From: Nanohaloarchaea archaeon SW_7_43_1
Lineage (GTDB): Archaea; Nanohalarchaeota; Nanosalinia; Nanosalinales; Nanosalinaceae
Direction of reading: 5' to 3'
Length of the DNA: 64,000 nucleotides
Assembly (NCBI GenBank): GCA_003009795.1
Contig: PXPE01000001.1
Coordinates: 124,001 to 188,000, forward strand
Below are positions 17,299 through 26,781 of the stretch, one piece after another (positions within the stretch are counted from its first letter, which is position 1; every line of letters begins with the position of its first letter). The notes below the pieces were generated by a model, which saw only the letters and a program-made list of their open reading frames with translations, had not been told where the DNA came from and did not search any database. Made by a program: the position numbers and the translations under genes.

Positions 17299-18665
17299 AG
17301 GTATCCCATTTTATCCAGCTTGTCTTTGATTTCTTCCTCTACCTCCTTCTCTTCTCCGCTGAAATTGCCGAGCTTCTCTCTAATACTCTCCTTAAGTTCC
17401 TCGACTAAATCCGGATTCAAATCCGTTTTCTCTTGGTGGAAACCGTTGATTCTGAAGCCTTTCTTTTCTCCGTTGCTATCTACTACAAGCTTTGAATCCT
17501 GCTTTATTGCTGCCTGTAGACCTCTACTGAACCATCCTATATCTTTTGGAGGATTGAGCTTCTCCAGCTCCTCTATATACCCTCCTAATGCCTTGTCCCT
17601 CTCCATGTGGACTATTTCTCTTTTTTTCTCATCTGGAAGAAGGCAGGGCCTGCTCTCCACTTCTTCAACCGTTTCGCCTGTAGCAGCTTTTAGAAGGGAG
17701 TTTGGAAGATCTATGAGAGAAACAGGTTTTTCTACATTATCCTCTCGGAAGGGGCCTCCCGCAATAACAAGAGGAACGCGCGTAAGGCTTTCATTAAGAG
17801 CTGTATCATGATAAAGAAGCCTGTTATACTCGCCAAAGTTTTCCCCATGGTCTGAAGTGAAAACTATAATTGTGTCTTCGTACACTCCTTCTTTTTTCAG
17901 CTTGTCTATCAACTGTCCGACTCTGTAGTCTAGGTATGCAACTTCGGCATCGTATCTGGATTCTACAACATCCATTTCCTCATCTTTAAGTTCGAGATTT
18001 CCCGCCGTATAATCTAGGCAATGTCCCCAGTCAGCTACTCTGTCGACTGCTTCTTCGTCCATTTCTTCTCCAACTTCTCTTTCGAACTTCTTTCGGAACT
18101 TTCTAGGTGCCTCATACTTGTTGTGAGGGTTTGTGGGGTTCCAAAATGTAAAGAAGTGTCTGGAATCTTCTCTTGATTCAAGCCATTTTCCAATCTTTTT
18201 CGTTGCGTAACGAGTTCTATTATCTTGGCCAAAAAGAAGGTTCCAAACCATCCCCTCCATATGCCAGAAATTAGGCTCGAACTTATCCTTCAAAGAAATG
18301 TCTTCATAGTAGTCAAATCCTCTTTCAAAACCTAGATCTGAACGAATGTGGAGGGACAAATTGTAAGCCCTTGTCTCGTAGCCTTCATCACTGAAGTAAT
18401 TCCCGATAGTCCTGTACTCCTCATCTAGGGGTGAACCCTTCGCTGGCCAATCCATGTTTGAACAGTACTCTCCTGTAAGAAATGAAGGCTGTGAAGCTGC
18501 TGTCCAAGGTCCGGTAGCGTATGCCTTTTCGTAGAAGACTCCTTTCTCTGCCAGCTGGTCAATATTTGGTGTCAGCTTTTTTCCGTCTCTTCTGTATCCT
18601 GTGTAAGAGAGTCTATCGGCCCGCATAGCATCGGCCATTATAACTAGCACATTTTTCTTTTCCAT
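17295..18665 (-). CDS. Sulfatase
   Basis: This 456-residue protein has the sulfatase N-terminus NVLVIMADAMRADRLSYTGY and the nucleophile region WTAASQPSFLTGEY, where a serine stands at the formylglycine position and the usual arginine is replaced by phenylalanine. TNPHNKYEAP and VFTSDHGENFGEY supply the other metal ligands. No signal peptide is seen. The C-terminus KDKLDKMGYL resembles the tails of two RHH proteins and a PAPS-reductase-like protein elsewhere in the window. It probably hydrolyses or transfers sulfate or phosphate esters on glycans. Confidence 0.85.
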   Translation of the reverse strand: MEKKNVLVIMADAMRADRLSYTGYRRDGKKLTPNIDQLAEKGVFYEKAYATGPWTAASQPSFLTGEYCSNMDWPAKGSPLDEEYRTIGNYFSDEGYETRAYNLSLHIRSDLGFERGFDYYEDISLKDKFEPNFWHMEGMVWNLLFGQDNRTRYATKKIGKWLESREDSRHFFTFWNPTNPHNKYEAPRKFRKKFEREVGEEMDEEAVDRVADWGHCLDYTAGNLELKDEEMDVVESRYDAEVAYLDYRVGQLIDKLKKEGVYEDTIIVFTSDHGENFGEYNRLLYHDTALNESLTRVPLVIAGGPFREDNVEKPVSLIDLPNSLLKAATGETVEEVESRPCLLPDEKKREIVHMERDKALGGYIEELEKLNPPKDIGWFSRGLQAAIKQDSKLVVDSNGEKKGFRINGFHQEKTDLNPDLVEELKESIREKLGNFSGEEKEVEEEIKDKLDKMGYL

Positions 18666-18687
18666 ACTGAAGAAAGAGTATCTTTTT

Positions 18688-18700
18688 ACTTATAACTTTA
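18688..18700 (+). promoter_or_regulatory. TATA-like promoter of the glycosyltransferase at 18715
   Basis: ACTTATAACTTTA lies 15-27 bases before the ATG at 18715, which fits a leaderless archaeal transcript and supports that start over GTG at 18712. Confidence 0.45.
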
Positions 18701-18714
18701 GAATAGCATTTGTG

Positions 18715-19734
18715 ATGGCCCGAAATATAGAAGACTTGGATATCCTGTGGCTGGGATATGATGGAGTACATCCGGCACATAGAAACTTCGCTGATAGCAT
18801 AGGTGCGGAAGTAGTTAATTTAACTATAGATAGTGATCCAGGATGGTCCAATGCCTGGAGATATGTTGAAAATGGTATTAAACAAGGTCACTATGATTAT
18901 GTGATTTGCAATGAGGGACCTTCTCTCCGTAGCGGGGCGCCTATGAAGTTTTACTCTTGGTTGAAACCAGGTGAATCAAATACTAAAGTGATTAGGTATC
19001 TAGCCAATGCTAATTACTATTTTATTACACAAGGTGATGGCGCTAGACCTTACTTCAATAGATTTGTAGCAAATTTTGTGGATGGTGGGATTGCCAATTC
19101 AAAATTTACAGAGAAGAACGGTAAGAAATTTATTGACGGACCTATAAGAACTGCAATTCCTCCAATAAGACAGGAACTTTATGATAAACTGCCCAAAAAT
19201 GGTCATAACTGTGGAAGTAGAAAGATTCTTTCAGTAGGAAACAACTCCTGGTATAAGGGTAAGGATTTACTTGTTGAGGCCTTTCAGATCGTTAAAGAAG
19301 ATTATCCAGAGGCAGAGTTAATTTTAGTAGGTAGTGAAACTAAGGAGTGGAGCGATAAAGACAATGTAAAAGCACTAGGCAGAGTTAAAGATGTTGCACC
19401 TTACTATGACAAGGCAGATGTGTATGTTCAGTCCTCTCGAGGAGATGGATTTGGAGTAGTGGTTCCAGAAGCCATGAGGTCAGGAATTCCTACTGTTGTT
19501 ACAGAGACTACTGGTGCAAGTGAGATAGTAAGGGACTTAGATGATAATTTGATAAGAGATGTAGATCCAAAAGATATCGCTCAAGGCATTAAATATTATT
19601 TCGAACTTTCTGAAAAAAGAAAAAAACAATTATCAGAGACCGCCAGAGATCTATCCGAACCTTTTTCTCCAGAAAATCGTAAGAGCCAGTTTAGGGAAGA
19701 ATCCGAAGAGCTAGTAGAAGAACTAGAGAAATGA
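18715..19734 (+). CDS. Family 4 glycosyltransferase
   Basis: The donor-binding domain shows KILSVGNNSWYKGKDLLVEA, AELILVGSETKEW and the EX7E-like region RGDGFGVVVPEAMRSGIPTV. The N-terminal domain starts LDILWLGYDGVHPAH and lacks the usual glycine-rich loop. It is 339 residues from the ATG at 18715. It overlaps the following GT2 frame by ATGA, so the two form a short operon between two leftward groups. The specific sugar is unknown. Confidence 0.85.
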   Translation: MARNIEDLDILWLGYDGVHPAHRNFADSIGAEVVNLTIDSDPGWSNAWRYVENGIKQGHYDYVICNEGPSLRSGAPMKFYSWLKPGESNTKVIRYLANANYYFITQGDGARPYFNRFVANFVDGGIANSKFTEKNGKKFIDGPIRTAIPPIRQELYDKLPKNGHNCGSRKILSVGNNSWYKGKDLLVEAFQIVKEDYPEAELILVGSETKEWSDKDNVKALGRVKDVAPYYDKADVYVQSSRGDGFGVVVPEAMRSGIPTVVTETTGASEIVRDLDDNLIRDVDPKDIAQGIKYYFELSEKRKKQLSETARDLSEPFSPENRKSQFREESEELVEELEK

Positions 19735-20189
19735 TATCAATTGTTATACCTGCAAGAAACGAGAAAGAGAATTTGAAAGACTTATTGGAATCGATAGACC
19801 AAACCACCTATGATGATTATGAAGTTATAGTGGTTGACGGGGGATCTACAGATGGAACTAAACATGTGGCTGATAAATATGATGCAAGAGTGATTGGAGG
19901 TCCTCAAGAAGGTCCTGCAGTGGCCAGGAATGTTGGTTGGGAGAATGCTAGAGGGGAATTTGTGTATTTCTTGGATGCAGATAGATTAATTGGGCCTAAA
20001 ACCTTGAATAATGTTGCAGAGGCTTTTGAAGAAAATTCCGAGGTTGATGTATTTCATGTAGAGACCGTTGACAAGTTTGTTACAGATAACTGGGTTTCTA
20101 AAGCGATAGCTGCGGAAAACGGTGCTTTGACAGGAAAACAACATAGAGCAGAAATTTTCAGGAAGCTAAAGGAGGTTATAGGGCTGTGA
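19731..20189 (+). pseudogene. Family 2 glycosyltransferase, N-terminal fragment (frameshifted)
   Basis: MISIVIPARNEKENLKDLLE, VIVVDGGSTDGT, ARNVGWENARGEFVYFLDAD form a textbook GT2 catalytic half. After about residue 140 the frame changes to unrelated residues and stops. The other frame continues the protein as FQEAKGGYRAVIIRKEVLED, the normal GT2 acceptor-loop segment, so a one-base deletion near 20150-20160 splits the gene. A sequencing error or programmed shift is possible, but no long homopolymer is present (a T4 run). Confidence 0.72.
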
Positions 20190-20665
20190 TAATACGAAAA
20201 GAAGTTTTGGAGGACATTGGAGGTTATGATGATGAGATGGCATATGGAGAGGATTTTGATATTCCTGAGAGGATAGATAAGGCGGGTTATAGAAGAGAAT
20301 GGGTTAAAGGCGAAGAGTACCACAAACTAGTTTCCTCCTTATCAGAGGTATATAGACAGGGCAGATGGTATGGTAAGAGCATACTTTGGATGGTTTACAA
20401 GCATCCTAGCTCCTTTCCGAGCCTTCTCAGTATAGGCTTATTTTCTACCCTGCCATTTATTACACTTGGAGCTGTCCTCTTTTCTCCCCTAACTTATCTG
20501 GCAGCCCTACAATATTTACTAATAGGCTTCTATGTTATTCTAGGTTTCTACAGAACTCGTAATCCTTATATAGTGGCTGTTCCCTTGATTAAGGTAGTAA
20601 GGAGTATTGCAGAGGTTGTAGGTATTGTGGAAGGGTTCTTCACTACGGACTTTGGTCGCGAATGA
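20186..20665 (+). pseudogene. Family 2 glycosyltransferase, C-terminal fragment with membrane helices
   Basis: This is the downstream part of the frameshifted GT2. It holds IGGYDDEMAYGEDFDIPERI, the conserved GT2 ED segment, then RQGRWYGKS and two or three hydrophobic helices (about residues 80-135). The nominal GTG start at 20186 lies inside the domain, so independent translation would give an inactive product. Joined with the upstream frame it makes a normal membrane-anchored GT2 of about 310 residues. Its end overlaps the convergent gene by 23 bases. Confidence 0.7.
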
Positions 20666-21569
20666 TATTAATGTAGCTGGAAATGACTGACTCTTTGTCA
20701 GACCCAATCTTCTTTGCTATGTGTCTACAGTCTTTATCTCCAGATTCTGGCTCTGTATTATTCCAGTTATCTACGAGGAATTCATCCGGCAGGTACTCGT
20801 TTAGAGGCCTGATATCTGAGGTCAGAACTGGTATCCCTGCGGCAAGCGATTCCAGAAGTGCGAGAGGTAGGTCAACGGTTTTCTCAAGGTTATGGTATGG
20901 AAAAACGGCTAGCTTGGCTTCTGAAAGAGCTTTCTCGGGAAGCCCCTCATGCAGAAATATCTCCCCGTTACCGATCTTCTCCTTCATCTCAGGAAATCTT
21001 TTCAGGACTGTCTCATCGTCCTGTATGAAGTAGCAGTGTACAGGATGTTCCTCAGAAGCCATATACATAAGTCTATCTATCCCTTTATCGGGGCGGGCGT
21101 GACCAAAATGCACTATCTTGTCGTTGGAGCTTTCGATATCAAAGAACTTGTCTTCTACGATAGGACGTAATGTAGAAGTATTACTGATTTTAATCTCATC
21201 TCTGTAGAATTCTTCCATATTTTCCGAGGGTAGTATAACTTTGTCGCAAAGCAGAGGAAGGAACGTCCGTTTAACGGTTCTACGGAAAAGGTTCTCTGGC
21301 TTTATATTATAGTAGTTGACGAAAATCTGTGTATCTGAAAGAATATTGAATTTCAGAAGTCTAAGGAAGAATTTCGAGTTCAGGAAAGGTGTAAAGTATA
21401 GATGAACAACGTCGTAGTCGCCTTCTCTTACGTTGTTGATTACGTCCTCTTTCTGAACTATGAAGTTATCTACATGATGTCCACTATCTTTCAGAGCTTC
21501 TTCCATACGGTTATGCATAGAAGCTAAACCACCAAAACCCGGGTCCTGTATCAGAAATGCGAACTTCAT
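20643..21569 (-). CDS. Family 4-like glycosyltransferase
   Basis: This 308-residue protein begins MKFAFLIQDPGFGGLASMHN, with a glycine-rich acceptor-side loop. KIVHFGHARPDKGIDRLMYM is the donor-domain strand and VDLPLALLESLAAGIPVLTS the EX7E-equivalent region, in which the first glutamate is replaced. It ends a leftward four-gene group with two HPr-kinase-like proteins and a flippase, joined by ATGA-type overlap. It probably adds a sugar during surface glycan assembly. Confidence 0.78.
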   Translation of the reverse strand: MKFAFLIQDPGFGGLASMHNRMEEALKDSGHHVDNFIVQKEDVINNVREGDYDVVHLYFTPFLNSKFFLRLLKFNILSDTQIFVNYYNIKPENLFRRTVKRTFLPLLCDKVILPSENMEEFYRDEIKISNTSTLRPIVEDKFFDIESSNDKIVHFGHARPDKGIDRLMYMASEEHPVHCYFIQDDETVLKRFPEMKEKIGNGEIFLHEGLPEKALSEAKLAVFPYHNLEKTVDLPLALLESLAAGIPVLTSDIRPLNEYLPDEFLVDNWNNTEPESGDKDCRHIAKKIGSDKESVISSYINIIRDQSP

Positions 21570-22498
21570 ACTTTATCCTCTATGAAGCTAGCTATTTTTC
21601 GTGGCTGTCTTTCAAGCGGCACACGCAGCTTTTTGATTTTTACACTTTCAAAGCAGTCTTCCAAAATCTCTCTGTTTTTCGCTTCTGAGTCCTCCATGTA
21701 TTCGTTGGCTTCTTCAAACTCGGTTCTCCATATATTATAGTTTTCCTCAAATCCAGAGCGCTGCATCTGGTTCCATAAAACCATTTTATGGATGAAGTCT
21801 TCTTTTCTCATATTTTCTAATCTCATATCATTGCGTTTCTCCGGTTGAATGTAGAAAGCAGTATCAATCTCTCTTTTCTCTGTTTCAAAGTTCATATCAT
21901 AAGGATCAATCTTCACAGGTTCGATGAATCGATCCAGAGCTTTACCTACGATGGGCAAAGGCAGTTTTCTTATTTGTCTGAATGATTTTGCTTTTGGCTT
22001 TGAGTAATCAGCATTCAGATTATTCAGGAGGCTCTGGAATTTCTCTATATTATGGTTGCCGATATAAAGCGGCATCCGAAGAGGAATTGCCTCACCGGAA
22101 CTATTTACTGGTGCATCTTCGTCGGCCATAAACTTGAAGCCTCTCAAGTTCAGGGCTAAATTGATTCCGGTCTTCCCTGTATTAGGCGGTCCTGTAAGCA
22201 CATAGGCGTTTTCACTATCTGAGAATGTAGAAAAGTGGCTCAGAGATATTTCTTCACGTAGAAGCCGATAGTATTCTGCATCGAGAACATAGCTATTTAG
22301 ATCGCTGTTTCGTTCCGTATTTGTTTTTACAACTGTTTTCTCTCCGATTTTTGAGAAATCTATACTGTATCTATTCCCTGATTTTAGAATCACCATTCTA
22401 TCATCGGTGAACAGATAGGAGTTCCCGGCACGAGAATATCTTTCAGCACTCATATCTTTTTTCTGAATATTTGGATTCAAAGGTTCAGGAAATTTCAC
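21566..22498 (-). CDS. HPr-kinase-like P-loop protein, divergent
   Basis: This 310-residue protein has Walker A GPPNTGKT (103-110) followed by RGFKFMADEDAPV (about 119-131), the acidic strand that follows the P-loop in HPr kinase/phosphorylase-like folds. The remainder is charged and not recognised. It overlaps its upstream partner at 22495 by four bases, suggesting the two kinases work together. There is no HPr or PTS gene in the window, so the substrate is probably something else, for example a sugar, a carrier lipid or a peptide. Confidence 0.6.
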   Translation of the reverse strand: MKFPEPLNPNIQKKDMSAERYSRAGNSYLFTDDRMVILKSGNRYSIDFSKIGEKTVVKTNTERNSDLNSYVLDAEYYRLLREEISLSHFSTFSDSENAYVLTGPPNTGKTGINLALNLRGFKFMADEDAPVNSSGEAIPLRMPLYIGNHNIEKFQSLLNNLNADYSKPKAKSFRQIRKLPLPIVGKALDRFIEPVKIDPYDMNFETEKREIDTAFYIQPEKRNDMRLENMRKEDFIHKMVLWNQMQRSGFEENYNIWRTEFEEANEYMEDSEAKNREILEDCFESVKIKKLRVPLERQPRKIASFIEDKV

Positions 22499-23472
22499 TT
22501 TTCATCACTTCCTATTAGCTCTTTGACATCTTCAAAGCTGCTGTAAGATAGATTCTTCACTTTAGTGTCTTCCAGGCTTTCTCTGTAAATTTGTTCTCGG
22601 GATACAATATTCTCATCTGTGATAAAGCTGAATAGGGAAGGATAGTGATGTGTGTGGAACTCCTGTAAGTTATCGGCTAATCCAAGTAATCGATCGACAT
22701 CGTTTTCCACATCTGAAGTTCTGAACTTTCCTCTGTTCAGTAAGAATATCTTTTCCAGCTCTGTGGGCTCTGAAGCTATATTTTTGTCATCCGTTTCAAC
22801 TATTTCCTGTCCGAAGACTCTTTCCCCAGTTTTCTCCAGTATTGAGGTTCTTTCAACTGTGAAATCGGTTACGCGGAGCATCTCAGGGTATGGATAGACT
22901 TTCCCATCCTTTAAAAACACCAAGTTATCAGCCATGAGTTTGTAATCATTTTCCGCCAGGTAGAGACCTAATGTAGTCTTCCCGACCCCGCCGAATCCCG
23001 TGAATACATAGGCCTCGCCGTCTTTCTCAACAGCTGAGGCATGCACAGGATAGAAGCCTTTTTGCTGCATCTTCCACATTAATGGAAGCTGAATAGCACG
23101 TCTGATTATAAAGTACTCGTAGTATTCGTTCCACGTGCGCTCTTTACCTTTTTTCGCCATCCTGCCGTAATGCTTCCAGGTCTCTGGGTCGAGGTATGCA
23201 GCTATCTGTAGCTCATCCTCCATGCTTACCCTGCATTTTAGAGGTCCGTCGCTGTAGATCATCTCATTTTCATTAATCTGTGTTCCAGCACCTAGATCTG
23301 AGAAAGCGTCTTCGTCAAACTCTGGAGCTTCAAAATGAACAGATACTCTCATATCAACATCTTCCACCTCCTGCTGGAAACTCTTCAATCGTTTCTCCAA
23401 AAACTGTCTGAACCCTTCTTTACCGGTCTCTACTTCCAGACTGGTTCCGTGTATATCGAATTCTGATTTCAT
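22495..23472 (-). CDS. HPr-kinase-like P-loop protein
   Basis: This 325-residue protein has HASAVEKDGEAYVFTG followed by GFGGVGKTT (159-167) and YKLMADNLVFLKDGKVYPYP, a good match to the P-loop and following acidic strand of HprK-like proteins found in cell-surface polysaccharide and peptide-modification loci. It lies one base from the flippase stop and overlaps the second kinase. A role in phosphorylating a glycan precursor or regulating export is inferred from context only. Confidence 0.68.
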   Translation of the reverse strand: MKSEFDIHGTSLEVETGKEGFRQFLEKRLKSFQQEVEDVDMRVSVHFEAPEFDEDAFSDLGAGTQINENEMIYSDGPLKCRVSMEDELQIAAYLDPETWKHYGRMAKKGKERTWNEYYEYFIIRRAIQLPLMWKMQQKGFYPVHASAVEKDGEAYVFTGFGGVGKTTLGLYLAENDYKLMADNLVFLKDGKVYPYPEMLRVTDFTVERTSILEKTGERVFGQEIVETDDKNIASEPTELEKIFLLNRGKFRTSDVENDVDRLLGLADNLQEFHTHHYPSLFSFITDENIVSREQIYRESLEDTKVKNLSYSSFEDVKELIGSDEK

Positions 23473-23473
23473 T

Positions 23474-25057
23474 CTATGAGAACCTCTCTATCACTTCATC
23501 TAAGTAAGGTATATCAACACCTATCTTTCTTTCCGCTGCTTTGATAATCATTTTGTCATCTTCGGAAAGTGTACGTGTTAAAAGCAGCAGACCTAGATAA
23601 ATTACTCCAAAGGCTGCTAGTGCAGGAACTAACATCCATTCTGGAACAGGATCAGCTAGGGCTTTGATCAGGAAGTAGGTTGAAACTGCTGCAACCAGCC
23701 CTGAGAAAAATATCTTCCACATAGAGATCTTGAAAGGCTGCTTACTTGTTAGGTAGTTCACAACTATTATACTAGCTACAGAACTGGTAACAAGGGAGAA
23801 AGATGTAGCTATCGCAGCGCCTAGAACTCCATAATCAGGGATTAATAGTAGATTCAAACCTATATTGACTAGGCCTGTCATAGAGGCTAGATAGAAGTTG
23901 TATTTTGTTTGGCTTGTAGCCTCGATTATCTGGCGGCTAATACCGGTTAGTGAGGAGGCAAGGTATCCGAAAGCAAGTATTGAAAGTGCTGTTGCCGTTG
24001 AAGAATAGCTGAAACCGATGAAGTTAACTGTCTGCTCTAGGTACTCAGGACTGAAAAGCAGCTTTAGTCCGGGCTTTGAGAAAAGTGCCATGAGGAGGAA
24101 CATTGGTAAGGTAATCATCAAAACCCATTTTGTGGTGGTCTTGTATACCTGCGCCATATCCTCAATCTTACCTTCTGAGTAAAACTCGGTCATTACTGGA
24201 GTGGCTAGAGAACCTATAGCACTGGGAATAACACTGATGATTGTGGCTGTCGGAAGCGCCGCGTTGTAGAGCCCTACTGCAGAACTGTTCTTCATATATC
24301 CGAGTAGGAATATATCTGCCCAGGAGGTAATTTGATTAAAAACATCGGAAAGAACTAAAGGTGCGGAATGTCGTACGATTTTGGCTCTCTCCCGAACAGA
24401 GTTGATGCTTCCGGAAATGAATGGAAAAATCTTTCTATCGATCAGGTACAGGCCTAAAATACCTGATGAGATCCATCCGGCAGCAAATCCGATGCTAGCA
24501 CCAAAAAGACCGTAGTTGAACCACAAAAGCACAGCGGTTACAGCGATTTTCACAATGCTCTCAGTAATATTTCGGATGTAGATCTTGAAACGTATTTTCT
24601 TGAAAGCCACAGCGATGTTAGTTGTAACAGTTGCCAGAGTGCAGAAAGGGACTGCGATAGAGAATACTCTGAGAACAGAGGCAACCTGTTCTGATCGAAA
24701 TATTTGTATGGCTAAGAAGTCTGCTGATAGGAAAAGTCCTATAGAAATTATAATGCTGGTAAGAAGTGTAACACGTATTGAAAAGTCAAATACTCCCTGA
24801 ATACGTTCTTCGTCATCCTTATTCCTGTAATAAGGAATAAAACGCTGTACGCTGGAAGGAATTCCTAACATAACCAGACTTGTGATAACACTGAAGGCCA
24901 TCATTCCTAGAGAAAGAACACCGTAAAGATCGGAGCCAAGCGCATTTGCGGCTACAATTTGGTAGATATAGCCAAATACCTTCGTTAGCATTACACCTAC
25001 GAAGGAAATACCCGCGCCTTTCACAAGTGTTCTTAAAGCATCAGATGCCGAAGCCAT
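23474..25057 (-). CDS. Polysaccharide flippase (Wzx/MOP family)
   Basis: This 527-residue protein has about 14 hydrophobic helices and the family N-terminus with GISFVGVMLTKVFGYIYQIV and LGSDLYGVLSLGMMAF. It probably flips lipid-linked oligosaccharide across the membrane. It is the first gene of the leftward group flippase, two HprK-like kinases and a glycosyltransferase. It divides back-to-back from the phosphatase-superfamily gene at 25114, so the short gap holds both promoters. Confidence 0.9.
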   Translation of the reverse strand: MASASDALRTLVKGAGISFVGVMLTKVFGYIYQIVAANALGSDLYGVLSLGMMAFSVITSLVMLGIPSSVQRFIPYYRNKDDEERIQGVFDFSIRVTLLTSIIISIGLFLSADFLAIQIFRSEQVASVLRVFSIAVPFCTLATVTTNIAVAFKKIRFKIYIRNITESIVKIAVTAVLLWFNYGLFGASIGFAAGWISSGILGLYLIDRKIFPFISGSINSVRERAKIVRHSAPLVLSDVFNQITSWADIFLLGYMKNSSAVGLYNAALPTATIISVIPSAIGSLATPVMTEFYSEGKIEDMAQVYKTTTKWVLMITLPMFLLMALFSKPGLKLLFSPEYLEQTVNFIGFSYSSTATALSILAFGYLASSLTGISRQIIEATSQTKYNFYLASMTGLVNIGLNLLLIPDYGVLGAAIATSFSLVTSSVASIIVVNYLTSKQPFKISMWKIFFSGLVAAVSTYFLIKALADPVPEWMLVPALAAFGVIYLGLLLLTRTLSEDDKMIIKAAERKIGVDIPYLDEVIERFS

Positions 25058-25113
25058 TTATCGAACATAGAAGGTCCTAGATATATTAAACTCATATTTC
25101 ACAAAACCTCAAT

Positions 25114-26172
25114 ATGACAAAACTCTTGGTGGTTGGATGGGATGGAGCTAGTCATAACTATTTAGAGGAGATTCAACTAGACTACTACGGATCTTTACAA
25201 AATCAAGGCAAACTCCTCCCGGAAGATGTCTACAAAGGTATTCCGATTGATTCGGGTACTGCTTGGACTACTATCACTACAGGTACTGGGGTCAACGAGC
25301 ACGGTTTCCTGAGCATCAATAATGTTGTTAAGTCAAAGAGTTTCCTCAATTTCACGAAGAGTATCGCTAAACTAATACCGAACAGAAAGCTGAGAACTTA
25401 CGCTTTCTACGGCCCTAACAAATTGTTCAATCTTAAAGACAGAACTCCCAGATCCCAAGATGTCCAATACAAAAGACTCTGGGATTATATTGACGACAGT
25501 CTAACGGTAAGTGTGCCGCTGACCTATCCTGCTTGGAAACATAATGGTGTAATGTTTTCAGGTATTCCTGCACCTAAAGACGGCGCTCTACCTACTTCTT
25601 ATCCTCAAAGCTATGAAGACTATAGGAAGAGGATCAATGCCTATAATTATCTAGGAGGCAAAAAGACTCCTTTAGAAGAAAGTTCTAAACCGAATCTTCA
25701 GGAGTACAAGGATAGGATCTACGAATTAAATGAGGAGGCTTTTCAGGTTGTGGAGGAACTGGATGAAGAGAGGGATTTCCAGCTGATCTTCGGAGTCTTC
25801 CCAATTATTGATGATCTTCTACACGCTCTTGATCCGGAAGACAACCGGGATGAGATAGAAGCAGCTTATGAATGGATTGATAACAGAACACAAGAACTAG
25901 TGGAGAAGGTTAATCCTGACAATGTTCTAATCCTTTCCGATCATGGTATGATGCCTGCTGAGGAATCGCTTAACCCGAATCAGTATCCTGGTCTGGAGAT
26001 GGATCATGATCCGATGAATGGTATCTGGGCTTCCAACACAGATCTTGAACTTGAAGAGCAGAAGGACGTTACACCTAAGATTCTTGAGTTGTTCGGAAAA
26101 GAGTTCAAGAAGGAGAAGTTCGAGATGGAGGTTGAACCGGATACGGAAGAATTTGAGGATATAAAGGTCTAA
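25114..26172 (+). CDS. Alkaline-phosphatase-superfamily phosphodiesterase-like
   Basis: This 352-residue protein has KLLVVGWDGASHNYLEEI (first metal site), PIDSGTAWTTITTGTG (nucleophile threonine region), FPIIDDLLHALDPED and LILSDHGMMPAEESLNP. It is a type I phosphodiesterase-like member with no signal peptide. Shared ancestry with the B1 and B2 copies is visible in the motifs, but it is longer. A short gap separates it from the divergent flippase, suggesting co-regulation with the glycan cluster. Confidence 0.75.
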   Translation: MTKLLVVGWDGASHNYLEEIQLDYYGSLQNQGKLLPEDVYKGIPIDSGTAWTTITTGTGVNEHGFLSINNVVKSKSFLNFTKSIAKLIPNRKLRTYAFYGPNKLFNLKDRTPRSQDVQYKRLWDYIDDSLTVSVPLTYPAWKHNGVMFSGIPAPKDGALPTSYPQSYEDYRKRINAYNYLGGKKTPLEESSKPNLQEYKDRIYELNEEAFQVVEELDEERDFQLIFGVFPIIDDLLHALDPEDNRDEIEAAYEWIDNRTQELVEKVNPDNVLILSDHGMMPAEESLNPNQYPGLEMDHDPMNGIWASNTDLELEEQKDVTPKILELFGKEFKKEKFEMEVEPDTEEFEDIKV

Positions 26173-26217
26173 GATTGATTGGGAAAATGTAATAATTTTC
26201 TAGAGGAAGACTACAAC

Positions 26218-26457
26218 ATGACTAAGGTCTCTGTTGATAGCGAAGGAAAGATATATCTTCCGGAATAAATCAGAGAAGGATTCGTGGGAGAGTTCCATGT
26301 TGTAAAGCTTCAGAATTCGATAAAACTTGTACCTATTGAAGATGTTCCTGTTGAAGGACTGAGAGAAGCTACTAACGGAGCCGAGATTGTTGACCTTGAT
26401 GGTATTAGTGAGAAGGTTGATAGGAAGGCGAAAGAGGAACTTAAAGAGGAGTTCTAA
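26218..26457 (+). pseudogene. AbrB/VapB-type antitoxin pseudogene (in-frame stop)
   Basis: The 80-codon frame reads TKVSVDSEGKIYLPE, an in-frame TAA, then IREGFVGEFHVVKLQNSI, which matches the swapped-hairpin AbrB pattern (GRIxIPKEIRE...). The stop stands where lysine or glutamate is expected, so one substitution inactivated it. No toxin follows; the next gene is a complete VapB of the same family, suggesting a decayed tandem duplicate. Confidence 0.65.
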
Positions 26458-26524
26458 CGAAGAATCCCCTAAGTTAGATCTGGAAAGGGCCAGGGTTGAA
26501 GGTTAGTTCTCAGAATGAAGGAAA

Positions 26525-26537
26525 TTTATTTAAATTT
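26525..26537 (+). promoter_or_regulatory. TATA-like promoter of vapBC
   Basis: TTTATTTAAATTT is centred about 26 bases before the ATG at 26557, which supports leaderless transcription from that ATG and rejects the upstream start at 26515. Confidence 0.5.
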
Positions 26538-26556
26538 TGCCATTGATCTAAACTTT

Positions 26557-26781
26557 ATGGAAGTTAAAGCAGATGACGGAAGAATCTATATTCCTAAGGA
26601 AACAAGAGATAGGATGGGAACAAAGTTTGAGCTTATAGATAGAGGAGATAAAATAATTCTGGTTCCACTTGCGAAAGACCCTTTGAAGGCTCTTAGGGAG
26701 GAAGTTGGGGATATAGATAAATCTGTTGAAGAGCTCAGAAAAGACGCTTTAGAGACTGCGATGAAAGAGGCGGGAAGGTAA
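26557..26781 (+). CDS. vapB: VapB-type antitoxin (AbrB domain)
   Basis: This 74-residue protein begins MEVKADDGRIYIPKETRDRM, the AbrB/MazE DNA-binding hairpin, and continues FELIDRGDKIILVPL. The acidic C-terminal tail would bind the toxin. The ATG at 26557 is preferred because of the TATA box and because the upstream extension is not AbrB-like. Its stop directly abuts the PIN toxin ATG. It probably represses its own promoter with VapC. Confidence 0.85.
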   Translation: MEVKADDGRIYIPKETRDRMGTKFELIDRGDKIILVPLAKDPLKALREEVGDIDKSVEELRKDALETAMKEAGR

